DNA from: CAWAMR01 sp963783095
Lineage (GTDB): Bacteria > Planctomycetota > Planctomycetia > Gemmatales > Gemmataceae
Assembly: GCA_963783095.1 (NCBI GenBank)
Contig: CAWAMR010000004.1
Location: forward strand, 62,001 to 126,000
Direction of reading: 5' to 3'
Length of the DNA: 64,000 bases
Positions 16,773-25,484 of this stretch are shown in pieces. Positions within the stretch are counted from its first letter, which is position 1. Each line of letters begins with the position of its first letter. The position numbers and the translations under genes were made by a program. The notes below the pieces were generated by a model, which ran no database searches, was not told the origin of the DNA, and saw nothing but the letters and a program-made list of their open reading frames with translations.

Positions 16773-17462
16773 ATGAAAACAATATTTGCACTGTTCGCAC
16801 TGGCAGTCCTGGGTTTTCCAGCCATTGCCGGTGAAAACGAATTGACCGCACAGGAAAAGGCCGATGGGTGGCTTTTGCTCTTCGATGGAAAATCCCTGGA
16901 TGGTTGGATGACCAGCAACGGGAAGCCGAGCAACACACCCGTCGAAGATGGCTGTATCAACCCGCACAAGTGTGGTGGCTACATGATGGTTCACAAGGAA
17001 ATGTGGCAGAATTATATCCTGTCAATGGACTTCAAGATCAGTAAGGGCTGCAATAGCGGAATCTTCATCCGCACGTTCTCCTTGACTCCACGGATGGGCA
17101 AGGATGTCGGTTTCAACGGCATGGAAATCGCCATCGACGATACAAAGGGTGCGGGTTATCACGATACCGGCGCGCTATATGACCTGGTGAAGCCGTCCAA
17201 GGAAATGCGCAAACCGACCGGAGAATGGAACCACATCGTCATTACCAGCAACAAGAATATCATCGAAGTGGAACTGAATGGCGAAAAAGTGACTCGAATG
17301 AACACAAACGAATGGACCAAGGCAAATAAACGGCCTGATGGCACCACCCACAAATTCGATATTGCTTACAAGGACCATCCGGTGAAGGGTTACATCGGTC
17401 TGCAAGACCACGGCTCGCCATGCTGGTTCAGGAACATCAAGATCAAACCGCTGAAAGATTAA
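16773..17462 (+). CDS. Secreted DUF1080 (3-keto-disaccharide hydrolase) protein
   Basis: 229 residues with signal peptide (KTIFALFALAVLGFPAIAGE). The concanavalin-like jelly roll reads GWLLLFDGKSLDGWMTSNGK, NYILSMDFKISKGCNSGIFI, NGMEIAIDDTKG, GEWNHIVITSNKNIIEVELN and GYIGLQDHGSPCWFRNIKIK. Motifs Leu-Phe-Asp-Gly-Lys-x-Leu-x-Gly-Trp and the final Gly-Leu-Gln-Asp-His-Gly are diagnostic of DUF1080. Characterised members hydrolyse 3-keto-glycosides. It is followed 40 bp later by an SGNH-like gene in the same direction; they may act on related carbohydrate material. Confidence 0.9.
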   Translation: MKTIFALFALAVLGFPAIAGENELTAQEKADGWLLLFDGKSLDGWMTSNGKPSNTPVEDGCINPHKCGGYMMVHKEMWQNYILSMDFKISKGCNSGIFIRTFSLTPRMGKDVGFNGMEIAIDDTKGAGYHDTGALYDLVKPSKEMRKPTGEWNHIVITSNKNIIEVELNGEKVTRMNTNEWTKANKRPDGTTHKFDIAYKDHPVKGYIGLQDHGSPCWFRNIKIKPLKD

Positions 17463-17502
17463 CCGTCGCACAGTTGTAACGTCCAAGCGGCAGAGGTATG
17501 TA

Positions 17503-18408
17503 ATGATACGATCCACGCTGACTGTGCTTCTGGTCTATGGATGCCTTGCAGGAAACTCCTACGCCCAACCGGGTGGTGCAAAGCCATCGCCTAAGCCGGA
17601 TGAGCCGCCGCCGAAGGGCTTGCGGGTGTTCTTCGCTTCGCACAGTCTCATGTGGTACGCCCCGAAACCACTCGGCGAGATGGCCGCAGCCGCTGGGATC
17701 AAGGACCATAAACTGGTTGGCCTTCAGTCCCTCGGTGCTTCCAAGACCCTTCAGCACTGGAAACTTCCCGACGACAAGAATCAGGCGAAAAAGGCTCTCA
17801 AGACAGGCGAAGTCGATGTGTTCGTCATGTCGCCCATTTCGTTCCCCGATGAAGGCATTGAAAATTTCATCAAGCTGGGGTTGGAGCATAATCCCGACAT
17901 GCGGTTCGTCGTGCAGCTTTCTTGGGGTGGCGGGGACATCGACAACCAGGATTTCCCCAAGGGTGCGTTCGACAAAGTAGACAAAGAAAAAACGCCGGAT
18001 CAACTCAAGAAGCTCTACGAAAGAAACATCAAGGCGGGTGAGGCCCAAGCCGACGAAATCAACAAGAAATACGGCAAGGGCAAGAAAATCGTTGCCCTCG
18101 TTCCCAGCGCACAGGCGATGGTGGCACTACGGACCAAGATTGCCAACAAAGAATGGCCGGGCCTGAGCAAGCAAGGTGAACTCTTCGTGGATGCGGTTCA
18201 CCCTTCGGCCCCGATGGAAGCCCTGAATACTTACATGCACTTCGCCGTTCTCTACGGTCAAAGTCCCGTGGGCCTGCCGATGCCCGCAATGTTGAAGAAA
18301 GCCAAACGGGAAGCGTGGGATGACAAGTTCAATCGGTCACTGCAAGAACTGGCGTGGGAAACCGTAACCAAGTACCCATACAGTCTTGTTACGACGCCGA
18401 AGAAATGA
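17503..18408 (+). CDS. Secreted SGNH/GDSL-like hydrolase
   Basis: 301 residues with signal peptide (IRSTLTVLLVYGCLAGNSYA) and a Pro-rich linker. LRVFFASHSLMWYAPKPLGE resembles SGNH block I with the Ser in Gly/Ala-Ser-His-Ser, and LFVDAVHPSAPMEALNTYMH carries the block V Asp-x-x-His dyad. The centre reads VDVFVMSPISFPDEGIENFI and RFVVQLSWGGGDID. Such esterases remove acyl groups from carbohydrates. The 3' end overlaps by 20 bp with a convergent gene remnant (18389-18580), suggesting a rearrangement at this junction. Confidence 0.65.
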   Translation: MIRSTLTVLLVYGCLAGNSYAQPGGAKPSPKPDEPPPKGLRVFFASHSLMWYAPKPLGEMAAAAGIKDHKLVGLQSLGASKTLQHWKLPDDKNQAKKALKTGEVDVFVMSPISFPDEGIENFIKLGLEHNPDMRFVVQLSWGGGDIDNQDFPKGAFDKVDKEKTPDQLKKLYERNIKAGEAQADEINKKYGKGKKIVALVPSAQAMVALRTKIANKEWPGLSKQGELFVDAVHPSAPMEALNTYMHFAVLYGQSPVGLPMPAMLKKAKREAWDDKFNRSLQELAWETVTKYPYSLVTTPKK

Positions 18409-18580
18409 GGAAGCCGATGTTCCCGCCCCGGTCAAGGTCTACCCCGATATTGATGACGCCGTTGTCGAGGTAGGTCATTTTTTCCGGGCCATCCCGGAGT
18501 GGGTGTTCCTCGCCGGCAACGCTGATGGACACGGCGATGACCGTTGCCGTCAGAACAAGAATGCGTTTGCCGGATTTCAT
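18389..18580 (-). pseudogene. N-terminal fragment of a secreted protein, 3'-truncated
   Basis: 63 residues: signal peptide (KSGKRILVLTATVIAVSISV) then PEKMTYLDNGVINIGVDLDR and GGNIGFL. I recall the sequence Thr-x-Leu-Asp-Asn-Gly-x-Ile-x-x-Gly-Val-Asp-Leu as the start of larger secreted planctomycete proteins. Here the frame runs out inside the convergent SGNH-like gene. It is probably a truncated relic, with a good ribosome site still present (GGAAAGGAAG-like, upstream of ATG 18580). Confidence 0.5.
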
Positions 18581-18634
18581 GGCACTCTTCCTTTCACCTG
18601 CATGTAGCCGCCACCAGGTTGGCCTAACAGTTCC

Positions 18635-19082
18635 TCACGACTTCAGGCTGATTCTGGCCGGAAAGTCGCACAGCGGATGGCTGTCGGTCGGTTCGGCCAG
18701 AATCTCGGCCAGGGTCGTTTGCCGAAATGCTTCTTCCACCATCGCCAAAGCATTGTCCATCCGCTTATGCAATGGGCACAGACGGACGCCGTGGGCCGTC
18801 AATCCGAGCGGGCATTCTCGAATTCGGCCAATCGGTTCCACCGCATTGACGACCTCCAGAATGGTCAATTCGGACGGGGATTTCGTCAGGACCATGCCGC
18901 CGCCAAAGCCACGCTTCGACTGCACGATCTTGGCATGGCACAAGCCTTGAATCACCTTCGACAAATACGCTTTGGGCACCAGAGTCGCCGTCGCAATCTG
19001 GTCGGTGGTCCGAGGCGACGGGGACTTGGTCGGCCAAATGGACGACGGCCCGCAAGGCGTATTCGACCGTCTGCGAAAACAT
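18635..19082 (-). pseudogene. Rrf2 family (NsrR-like) repressor, one frameshift
   Basis: Starts FSQTVEYALRAVVHLADQVP, the winged-helix N-terminus of Rrf2 proteins, and after a shift near 19020-19030 continues TDQIATATLVPKAYLSKVIQ, QSKRGFGGGMVLTKSPSELT, ILEVVNAVEPIGRIRECPLG and GVRLCPLHKRMDNALAMVEE. Removing one base (an extra T) restores a protein of about 148 residues. The conserved Cys in ECPLG and RLCPLH fit a Fe-S sensing loop as in NsrR, which senses nitric oxide; a third Cys is near the C-terminus (PLCDF). It is divergent from protoglobin and NO reductase, with two palindromes between, so NO-responsive repression of that cluster is the natural inference. Confidence 0.65.
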
Positions 19083-19102
19083 GATTTTTTCCTCGACCGG
19101 AA

Positions 19103-19124
19103 AATTGGACCTTGACATCCAATT
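19103..19124. promoter_or_regulatory. Palindrome 1, likely Rrf2/NsrR-like operator
   Basis: AATTGGA, 8 bp, TCCAATT. It contains TTGACA at 19112-19117, a good -35 box for the rightward protoglobin promoter. The same arms with the same spacing recur at 19146-19167. Confidence 0.7.
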
Positions 19125-19143
19125 TGCCAGGCTATCCTAGCCG

Positions 19144-19169
19144 ATAATTGGATAACGATGTCCAATTAT
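19144..19169. promoter_or_regulatory. Palindrome 2, likely Rrf2/NsrR-like operator
   Basis: ATAATTGGA, 8 bp, TCCAATTAT. Perfect 9-bp arms; the inner 7 bp are identical to palindrome 1. The centre is 43 bp from the centre of palindrome 1, about four helical turns, so two dimers could bind the same face. Confidence 0.7.
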
Positions 19170-19218
19170 CTCTCCTTGGCTGCTCTGCCGTCAAGCCGCC
19201 TACCGTGGAGCCACACCG

Positions 19219-19816
19219 ATGATTCACGTCAACGAACAACGCCTGGAGTCCGACCTCAGCTACCGCTTCCGCTACACGTCCGAATTCATCGGATTTGCTG
19301 CGGAGGACGTCGCTGCGATTCATGCCGCTGCGTCCGTCCTCGCCCCGGTCGTACCGACGCTGGTGAATGCGGTTTACGATCAACTTTACCGCTACGACGC
19401 CACCTGGAGACACTTCCTCCCTCGGCAAACGGGTACGAAGGGGTCGTGCCGAAGAACTCTCGAAGAAGTGACCCAAGACCACGAGATGATCCGCTATCCG
19501 CAAGGAACATCTGACTCGTTACCTGACTGCACTCGTCAGCAAGCCCTACGACGGGAAGATGGTCGCCTACCTCGATATGGTTGGCAAGATACACACGTCG
19601 AAGGCGGGGGCCAAAGAACTCGCTGTGCCTCTGGTGCAAATGAATGCCCTGCTCGGCTTTGTGGCCGATGCCTTGACCAACACGATTTTGAGCCTGGACT
19701 TGGAGCGGAGCCAGGAAATCCGAACGCTGCGGGCCTTCAACAAGCTGCTCTGGCTGCAAAACGACCTCATCAATCGCCACTACCAAGAAAGCCCGGCGCT
19801 GGTTTCCGTGGCTTGA
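19219..19816 (+). pseudogene. Protoglobin-like heme protein, three indels
   Basis: Begins LESDLSYRFRYTSEFIGFAA then EDVAAIHAAASVLAPVVPTL and YRYDATWRHFLPRQ, the protoglobin N-terminus. After small indels near 19431, 19456 and 19498 it continues in frame: LVSKPYDGKMVAYLDMVGKI, HTSKAGAKELAVPLVQMNAL, FVADALTNTILSLDL and LLWLQNDLINRHY. The proximal heme His is probably the one in VGKIHTSKAG. The corrected length is about 199 residues, normal for the family. Protoglobins bind O2, CO and NO, and its place between an NsrR-like gene and NO reductase fits NO binding. A GGAG site lies 9 bp before ATG 19219. Confidence 0.7.
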
Positions 19817-19906
19817 GCAAAGGGCGTAGCTCGTAATGCTCGGCTCGGTATTCCTCCAAACGGTACCGATGAAGTGCCTTTCTGGCTGCTCGAAGGAAGT
19901 GCTTCC

Positions 19907-22177
19907 ATGAAGAAACTCTGGCTGGCTTTTGCGCATCGTGGTCCTTGTCTTCGTTCTCGGTTCTCGGCTGGGTCGGCACTCGCATTTATCAGGAAGCTCC
20001 GCCTAGTCCCGGATCAAGGTCGTCACCACGGACGGCAAGGTGGTCATTCCGAGCGGCGACATCGGCAAAGGGCAGAACGTCTGGCAGGCGATGGGCGGCA
20101 TGGAAGTCGGCTCGATATGGGGCCACGGCAGCTATGTCGCACCGGACTGGTCGGCAGACTGGCTGCATCGAGAAGTGCGTGTTCATTCTCAACGATTGGG
20201 CGAATACGACATTCCACAAAGAATTACGACCAGATCGACCCGGAACAGCAGGCCCAGCTTCAGAAGCGGCTGGAACGGTGATGCGCACGAACACGTTCGA
20301 TCCCGCCACGCAGACGATCACGGTGGACCCGGTTCGGGCCAGGGCGTTCGAGGCGAACCTACGGCACTACTCCGACGTGTTCGGCAACGGCAATACCGAA
20401 CTATGCCATTCCCAAAGGGGCGCAGAGCGACCCCGACAAGCTGCGCCAGTTGGCTGCCTTCTTCTTTTGGACCTCATGGGCGGCGTCCACCAACCGTCCC
20501 GGAGCCGACCTCACCTACACGAGCAACTGGCCGCATGAGCCGCTGGTCAGCAATCGACCCACCGGCGAGGCCGTCGTCTGGACCGGCGTAAGCGTCATCA
20601 TGCTGCTCGCCGGGATCGGAGCGATGGTCTGGTGGTACGCCTCGCAAACGCAAGAACGCCCCACCGGGCCAGTCCCCGAAACCGACCCGATTGTTGGCTG
20701 GAAGGCCACGCCTTCACAACAAGCCACGGTCAAGTATTTTTGGGTCGTGTCGGCAATGATCCTCGTGCAAATCCTGCTGGGCGTCGTCACCGCTCACTAC
20801 GGGGTCGAGGGCGACGGCTTCTACGGCATTCCTCTCTCGAAGTGGCTGCCGTACAGCGTGACTCGGACGTGGCACCTGCAACTCGGCGTCCTGTGGATTG
20901 CGACGGCCTGGCTTGCTGCTGGCCTGTTCATTGGACCGCTGGTGAGCGGATCGGAACCGAAGGGCCAGCGGCTCGGCGTCAACATCCTGTTCGTTGCCCT
21001 GCTGGTGGTCGTGGTCGGGTCGATGGCGGGCCAGTGGTTGAGCATTCAGAACCATCTTTCACCCAGCGCTTCCTTCTACTTCGGCCATCAGGGCTACGAG
21101 TACATCGACCTGGGGCGAGTCTGGCAGATCGGCCTCTTCGTCGGCCTGCTGCTCTGGTTGGCGCTGGTCGTGCGAGTGGTCATTCCGGCCTTGAAGAAAT
21201 CGGGCGAACAGAAGCACCTGCTGCTGATTTTCTTGATGGCCTCGACCGCCATCGGCCTGTTCTATGGTGCGGGCCTCACCTGGGGCCAGCACACGCATCT
21301 GTCGATTGTGGAATACTGGCGCTGGTGGGTGATTCACCTGTGGGTGGAAGGATTCTTCGAGGTCTTTGCGACCACCGTGATCGCCTTCTTCTTCTACCGA
21401 CTGAACCTTGTCACGCCTCGGTTGGCTGCGGAAGCGTCTTTGCTCTCGGCCACGATCTTCCTGGCTGGAGGCATCATCGGCACCTTGCATCACCTGTACT
21501 TTTGCGGGCACTCCCACCGTGGCGCTGGCCTGGGGATCGGTATTCAGTGCCCTGGAGGTCGTGCCGTTGATTATCGTTGGCTTACCCCGCCCTGGAAGAC
21601 CTGCGCATGTCGAAGGCGACGGCCTGGGTGCGCAAGTACAAGTGGCCGATCTACTTCTTCGTCGCCGTGGCGTTCTGGAACATGGTCGGGGCCGGGCTGT
21701 TCGGCTTCATGATTAACCCGCCGATTGCTCTCTACTACATGCAGGGGTTGAACACGACCCCGGTTCATGCCCATGCCGCCCTCTTCGGCGTCTACGGGAT
21801 GCTGGGCATCGGCTGATGCTGATGTGCCTGCGGGCACTCTTGCCGGGCCTCGTGTGGAAGGAAGGACGCTCAAGTTCGCATTTTGGTCCATGAACATCGG
21901 CCTGATGGCGATGTGCGTCATCAGTCTCTTGCCGGTCGGGTTGATGCAGACCTGGGCTTCGGTGGAGAAGGGTTACTGGTACGCCCGCAGTCCAGAATTC
22001 ATGCACACTGAGGTCATGCAGACGCTTCGTTGGCTGCGTGTGCCCGGCGACACGATTTTTGCCCTGGGAGCCGTCGCCCTGGTGTGGTTCGTTGCCGGGC
22101 TGAAAACGGGACACTCGATCCGCACGGGAGAGAAGGAGCCTGTTTCGCCCCCGAAAGAACTGGATGCGGTCCCATGA
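19907..22177 (+). pseudogene. norZ: Quinol-dependent nitric oxide reductase (qNOR), about 12 indels
   Basis: Reads as one protein of about 757 residues across shifting frames: an N-terminal helix (FSVLGWVGTRIYQEAPP), the soluble domain VWQAMGGMEVGSIWGHGSYV, then LRQLAAFFFWTSWAAS, and a heme-copper oxidase core with VTAHYGVEGDGFYG, RTWHLQLGVLWIATAWLAAG, GQHTHLSIVEYWRWWVIHLW, GIIGTLHHLYF and TPVHAHAALFGVYGML. The fused N-terminal domain identifies the quinol-oxidising single-chain type, which reduces NO to N2O at the membrane. Indels are mostly single extra bases (near 19928, 19945, 20010, 20025, 20172, 20224, 20402, 21503, 21584) with three apparent single-base losses (near 20280, 21814, 21866). 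Protein identity is otherwise well kept. AAGGAAG precedes the ATG. Confidence 0.75.
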
Positions 22178-22228
22178 GTATGCGTCCTGGGCACAGCCGA
22201 GAGGCCGACGTGTATCAAAGAGGTCGTC

Positions 22229-22774
22229 ATGAAAGCCGTCGAGCGCCTGAAAACCGAACACGATTTGATCGAGCGTGGCCTGTCCCTGCTCGATAGGGCC
22301 GTGGCACGCATCGACGCCGGGCAGCCCCTCCCCGAAGGTTTCCCGGCGTGGGCAGCCCGGTTCTTCCAGCAGTTTGCCGACCAGTGCCACCACGCCAAGG
22401 AAGAAGACGTTTTCTTTCCGGTTCTGAAGCAGCGAGGCATCCCGGAACAGGGCGGGCCGATTGGCGTCATGCTGCACGAGCATGTGCTGGGCCGGGACTG
22501 TGTGGGCCGGATGCGTGAGGCAAGCCAGGCCCAGCCGTTCGACGCCCACACCTTTGCCAACGCCGCTCGCCAGTGCATTCCGCTGCTGAGGCAGCACATC
22601 TTCAAGGAGAACAACGTCCTTTTCCACATGGCCGAGCGGGTGATGAGCGAAGCTGACGACGCCGACGTGATGAGTCGTTTCTCGCAGGTCGAGCAGGAAC
22701 GAGGGCAAACCGGCTGGCACGAGAATTTCAGCAACGAAGTGGCAGGGTGGGAGCAGGCACTCGCAGGAGGCTGA
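22229..22774 (+). CDS. Hemerythrin HHE domain protein
   Basis: 181 residues, four-helix bundle. Iron ligands are visible in order: LKTEHDLIERGLS, FADQCHHAKEEDVFFPVLKQ, VMLHEHVLGRD and LLRQHIFKENNVLFHMAERV, giving the His and His-x-x-x-Glu pairs of the diiron site. It follows NO reductase by 51 bp in the same direction and overlaps the next start region. Hemerythrin-like proteins of this size in NO clusters are thought to protect or repair iron centres; here that is inferred from position. The frame is intact, in contrast with the preceding gene. Confidence 0.85.
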   Translation: MKAVERLKTEHDLIERGLSLLDRAVARIDAGQPLPEGFPAWAARFFQQFADQCHHAKEEDVFFPVLKQRGIPEQGGPIGVMLHEHVLGRDCVGRMREASQAQPFDAHTFANAARQCIPLLRQHIFKENNVLFHMAERVMSEADDADVMSRFSQVEQERGQTGWHENFSNEVAGWEQALAGG

Positions 22775-22779
22775 TGGTC

Positions 22780-23094
22780 ATGACCGACTACACGTTGTTC
22801 CTCGATCTGGCGAAAGAAGTGCAGCCGCCCGACAAAGGCATCCTCAGCCGAACACTGTTCAACGACGACCGGATGAAGGTGGTGATCTTTGGCTTCGGCC
22901 AGGACGAGGAGTTATCCGAACACACCGCCTCTATGCCCGCCGTCTTGCATTTCCTTCGGGGGGAGGCGACGGTGACGCTGGGGGACGACAAGCACGAGGC
23001 AAAAGCTGGCACCTGGGTCCACATGCCGACCGGCCTGCGCCACAGCATCCGGGCGAAGACGCCGGTGGTCATGTTGTTGCTGCTGATGAAGTAG
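22780..23094 (+). CDS. Cupin domain protein
   Basis: 104 residues. Start 22780 is chosen because AGGAGG at 22765-22770 sits 9 bp upstream; ATG 22774 would be only 3 bp away. The cupin reads MKVVIFGFGQDEELSEHTAS then AVLHFLRGEATVTLGDDKHE, AGTWVHMPTGLRHSIRAKTP. Metal ligands Glu and His lie in ELSEHTA and the last His in GLRHSIRA. It is the last gene of the NO-related run and probably co-transcribed with hemerythrin. Confidence 0.8.
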   Translation: MTDYTLFLDLAKEVQPPDKGILSRTLFNDDRMKVVIFGFGQDEELSEHTASMPAVLHFLRGEATVTLGDDKHEAKAGTWVHMPTGLRHSIRAKTPVVMLLLLMK

Positions 23095-23141
23095 AAAGTG
23101 TAGCAGGTTTCCCGACGACTTCTCGCACTTGCTTGGTCCCT

Positions 23142-23627
23142 TCACAGCTTGTACCCGATCTTACGCAGAAAGTCCTTCCGCCACTTGATCTCGCCCTCGT
23201 CCTCCACGCCTTTCGGCGAGAACCCGTCCACCACACCCAGGATGCCACGGCCTGTTTCCGTCTCGGCCAGCACTACTTCGGTCGGGTTGGCCGTGGCGCA
23301 GAAGATGCGACAGACTTCGGGCACCAACTTCAGGGCGTTCAGGACGTTGAGCGGGAAGAAGCCGTCGCCGAGGAAGATGATGAAGCTGTGGCCTGCTCCG
23401 ATGGCGGCGGCATTCTTCTTCGCCAGTTCGGTCATGGCCGGGTCTGTGCCGGACCAGCGCACAAGGCACTTGCCCGACGCCTCGCAGAAAGCCAGGCCGA
23501 ACTTGATGCCTGGCACGGCTCCGACCAGTGCCTCGTGGATGTCCTCCACCGATTTGATGAAGTGCGTCTGGCCCAGGATGAAGTTGGTGTCGTCGGGCTT
23601 TTCAATTCTCACGGTGATGAGTTGCAT
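23142..23627 (-). CDS. Adenosine-specific kinase family protein
   Basis: 161 residues: MQLITVRIEKPDDTNFILGQ, THFIKSVEDIHEALVGAVPG, IKFGLAFCEASGKCLVRWSG, HSFIIFLGDGFFPLNVLNAL, EVCRIFCATANPTEVVLAET and GRGILGVVDGFSPKGVEDEG. Order and motifs match the adenosine-specific kinase family (PF04008 type), small proteins first described in archaea. ATG 23627 is preferred; an in-frame GTG at 23636 overlaps the stop of the upstream gene. It forms a two-gene minus-strand operon with the SRAP gene. It is convergent with the cupin gene. Confidence 0.85.
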   Translation of the reverse strand: MQLITVRIEKPDDTNFILGQTHFIKSVEDIHEALVGAVPGIKFGLAFCEASGKCLVRWSGTDPAMTELAKKNAAAIGAGHSFIIFLGDGFFPLNVLNALKLVPEVCRIFCATANPTEVVLAETETGRGILGVVDGFSPKGVEDEGEIKWRKDFLRKIGYKL

Positions 23628-23632
23628 GGTTC

Positions 23633-24304
23633 TCACTCTTGTTCTTGAAGCGGCTCAATGCACGCCGCCACATCGATCTTCGGATTGTTGACCCTCGTGC
23701 TGATTGGGTAGGCCATCATTTCGGTCGAATCGAATGGCTTCAGCAATCCCGAAAGCGCCTTCTCATCCTTCACGGAGGGATCGAGCCAGAGATCAAACTG
23801 GTCAGGCGGAATGATGACCGGCATTCGCTCGTGAATCGGCTTCATCAGTTCGTTGGCATCCGTTGTGAGAATTGTGCAGGATTCGATGGGTTCTTCTTGC
23901 TTATGCCACCGCTCCCACAATCCCGCCAGTCCGAAGGGCCGGTCGTTCTTGAGGCGAATGTAGCAGGGTTGCTTCTTGGCATCGGTCTTTTGCCATTCGT
24001 AAAAACCGTCAGCAACAATCAAACAACGTCGGGATCGAAAGGCCCGGCGAAAAGAGGGCTTGGTCGCGGCAGTTTCGGAGCGGGCATTGGCCAAGCGACT
24101 GCCGATGGAGGGATCGTCAGCCCACGATGGAATCAATCCCCACCGTAGGAGGACAAATACCCGCTGATGATCCTGTTGTCGCACTGCGGCCACTGGTTGC
24201 GAAGGGGCGATGTTGAAATGCGGCGAAAGGTGAGGCGGTTCAGCCAGGCCGAAGACTTCGGCGATGACGTTTGGCGAGGATCGAAGCGTGAACCGACCGC
24301 ACAT
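23633..24304 (-). CDS. SOS response-associated peptidase (SRAP/YedK/HMCES family)
   Basis: 223 residues starting MCGRFTLRSSPNVIAEVFGL; Cys2 becomes the N-terminal nucleophile that crosslinks to abasic sites in single-stranded DNA. Other hallmarks: HFNIAPSQPVAAVR (Asn), VLLRWGLIPSWADDPSIGSR, NARSETAATKPSFRRAF, RRCLIVADGFYEWQK (Glu in active site), and the catalytic His in MKPIHERMPVIIPPDQFDLW. The start is fixed by the family: Cys must follow the initiator Met, although the frame is open further upstream. Confidence 0.92.
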   Translation of the reverse strand: MCGRFTLRSSPNVIAEVFGLAEPPHLSPHFNIAPSQPVAAVRQQDHQRVFVLLRWGLIPSWADDPSIGSRLANARSETAATKPSFRRAFRSRRCLIVADGFYEWQKTDAKKQPCYIRLKNDRPFGLAGLWERWHKQEEPIESCTILTTDANELMKPIHERMPVIIPPDQFDLWLDPSVKDEKALSGLLKPFDSTEMMAYPISTRVNNPKIDVAACIEPLQEQE

Positions 24305-24433
24305 GGGGATGCCTCTTTTGAGCGTCGATCTGGCGAGTGCTTGTCGAATGCAATGGCCACGGTTGTCGTCGAATTCTATTGCTGGTTCGTCGTCCATGCA
24401 GCTTGAGGGTCGCTTACCGCATATCTTATCTGG

Positions 24434-24589
24434 ATGCCGAAAAAGGACCGCAAGCCAAAGGCCAGATCGACTGTTGACAAATGGTTTGTATACATCGTTC
24501 GGTGCGCCGATGGCTCGCTTTACACCGGGATTACGAAGGACGTGACACGCCGCTGGCAGAAGCATAATGGTGGCGCATACCTCCTTTAA
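24434..24589 (+). pseudogene. Truncated GIY-YIG nuclease domain
   Basis: 51 residues: a basic N-terminus, then WFVYIVRCADGSLYTGITKD and VTRRWQKHNGG. It is the first half of a UPF0213/YhbQ-like GIY-YIG domain (Tyr-Ile-Val ... Tyr-Thr-Gly). The Arg in TRRW is kept, but the part with the metal-binding Glu is missing because the frame ends at TAA 24587. Probably inactive. Confidence 0.6.
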
Positions 24590-24632
24590 TCAGAGACAAT
24601 TGACTCTGATCAGAAGCACCGAGGATATGTCT

Positions 24633-25413
24633 ATGATCGAATACATCAAGCAGTATGTTGATTTGGTCATCAGGACTGTAAAAATGACCTACGATGGTGG
24701 GACATATCCGCCCGGAACAAACGACATCGTTCAGGATGGCAAGGCTGGAATGAAGGCTTTATACGAGGAGTTGCAGCGCCTTGATCCCCGTGATTTTGAG
24801 CCATCTGCTCAGACTGAATTTGTCCGAGTTCGTGCAAACCTTCATCACTTTGCCTTCGCACCAAATTGGCAGCACAAGCAAGAAATCACAATTTTGAACG
24901 ACATCAACCCAGTCCCTCGATCACTACCGTGGTGCAGGCAGTGGCGCAGTTCGTCGGCAATTCCCCTACCTCTCCGATGCGAAATTGCAAAGTATCATCG
25001 AGAGGGATTACATCGAACTCTCAACGAGACTTTTCCCTGCTGGTTCGTGGAATAGCACGGTCATCATGGCAGGAAGCATTCTTGAAGTTCTCCTCTTCGA
25101 CGTTCTGTCGAACCCAAAACGAGTCGCTCTGACGAACGCCAGTTCAGAGGCACCGAAGAGAAGCGGCATCAACATCGATATTCGCGTCGATCCCGATAGT
25201 TGGAAACTGATCCAGCTTATCGAAGTAGCTGTAAATACTAACATTCTCTCGAAAGAGCGTGGAAAATCCATCGATCAAGTGCTTCGGGATTACAGGAACT
25301 TTGTCCATCCGCAGAAGGAAAAAAAAGCCCAACACGAGTGCAACGAGGCAGAAGCGGGCCTCGCGAAATACGGTCTGGATGGTGTTTGCGATCATTTTGC
25401 AAAGACGCTCTGA
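24633..25413 (+). pseudogene. HEPN-like hypothetical protein, one frameshift
   Basis: ATG 24633 has GAGG 8 bp upstream. The first part reads IEYIKQYVDLVIRTVKMTYD and ARANLHHFAF-like helices; near 24912 one extra C in a CCC run shifts the frame, after which DAKLQSIIERDYIELSTRLF, TVIMAGSILEVLLFDVLSN and VLRDYRNFVHPQKEKKAQHE follow. The corrected protein would be about 260 residues. The last motif, Arg-Asp-Tyr-Arg-Asn-Phe-Val-His-Pro, is the Arg-x(4-6)-His pattern of HEPN folds, many of which are RNases or defence-related. I cannot say which HEPN subgroup, nor whether it is active. Confidence 0.5.
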
Positions 25414-25484
25414 TCGAATCTTCCGTCAAACTGTAGGCCGACCAAGAAAAAGCTGACGTACCCATGATTGGTCGGCTGGTTTGA

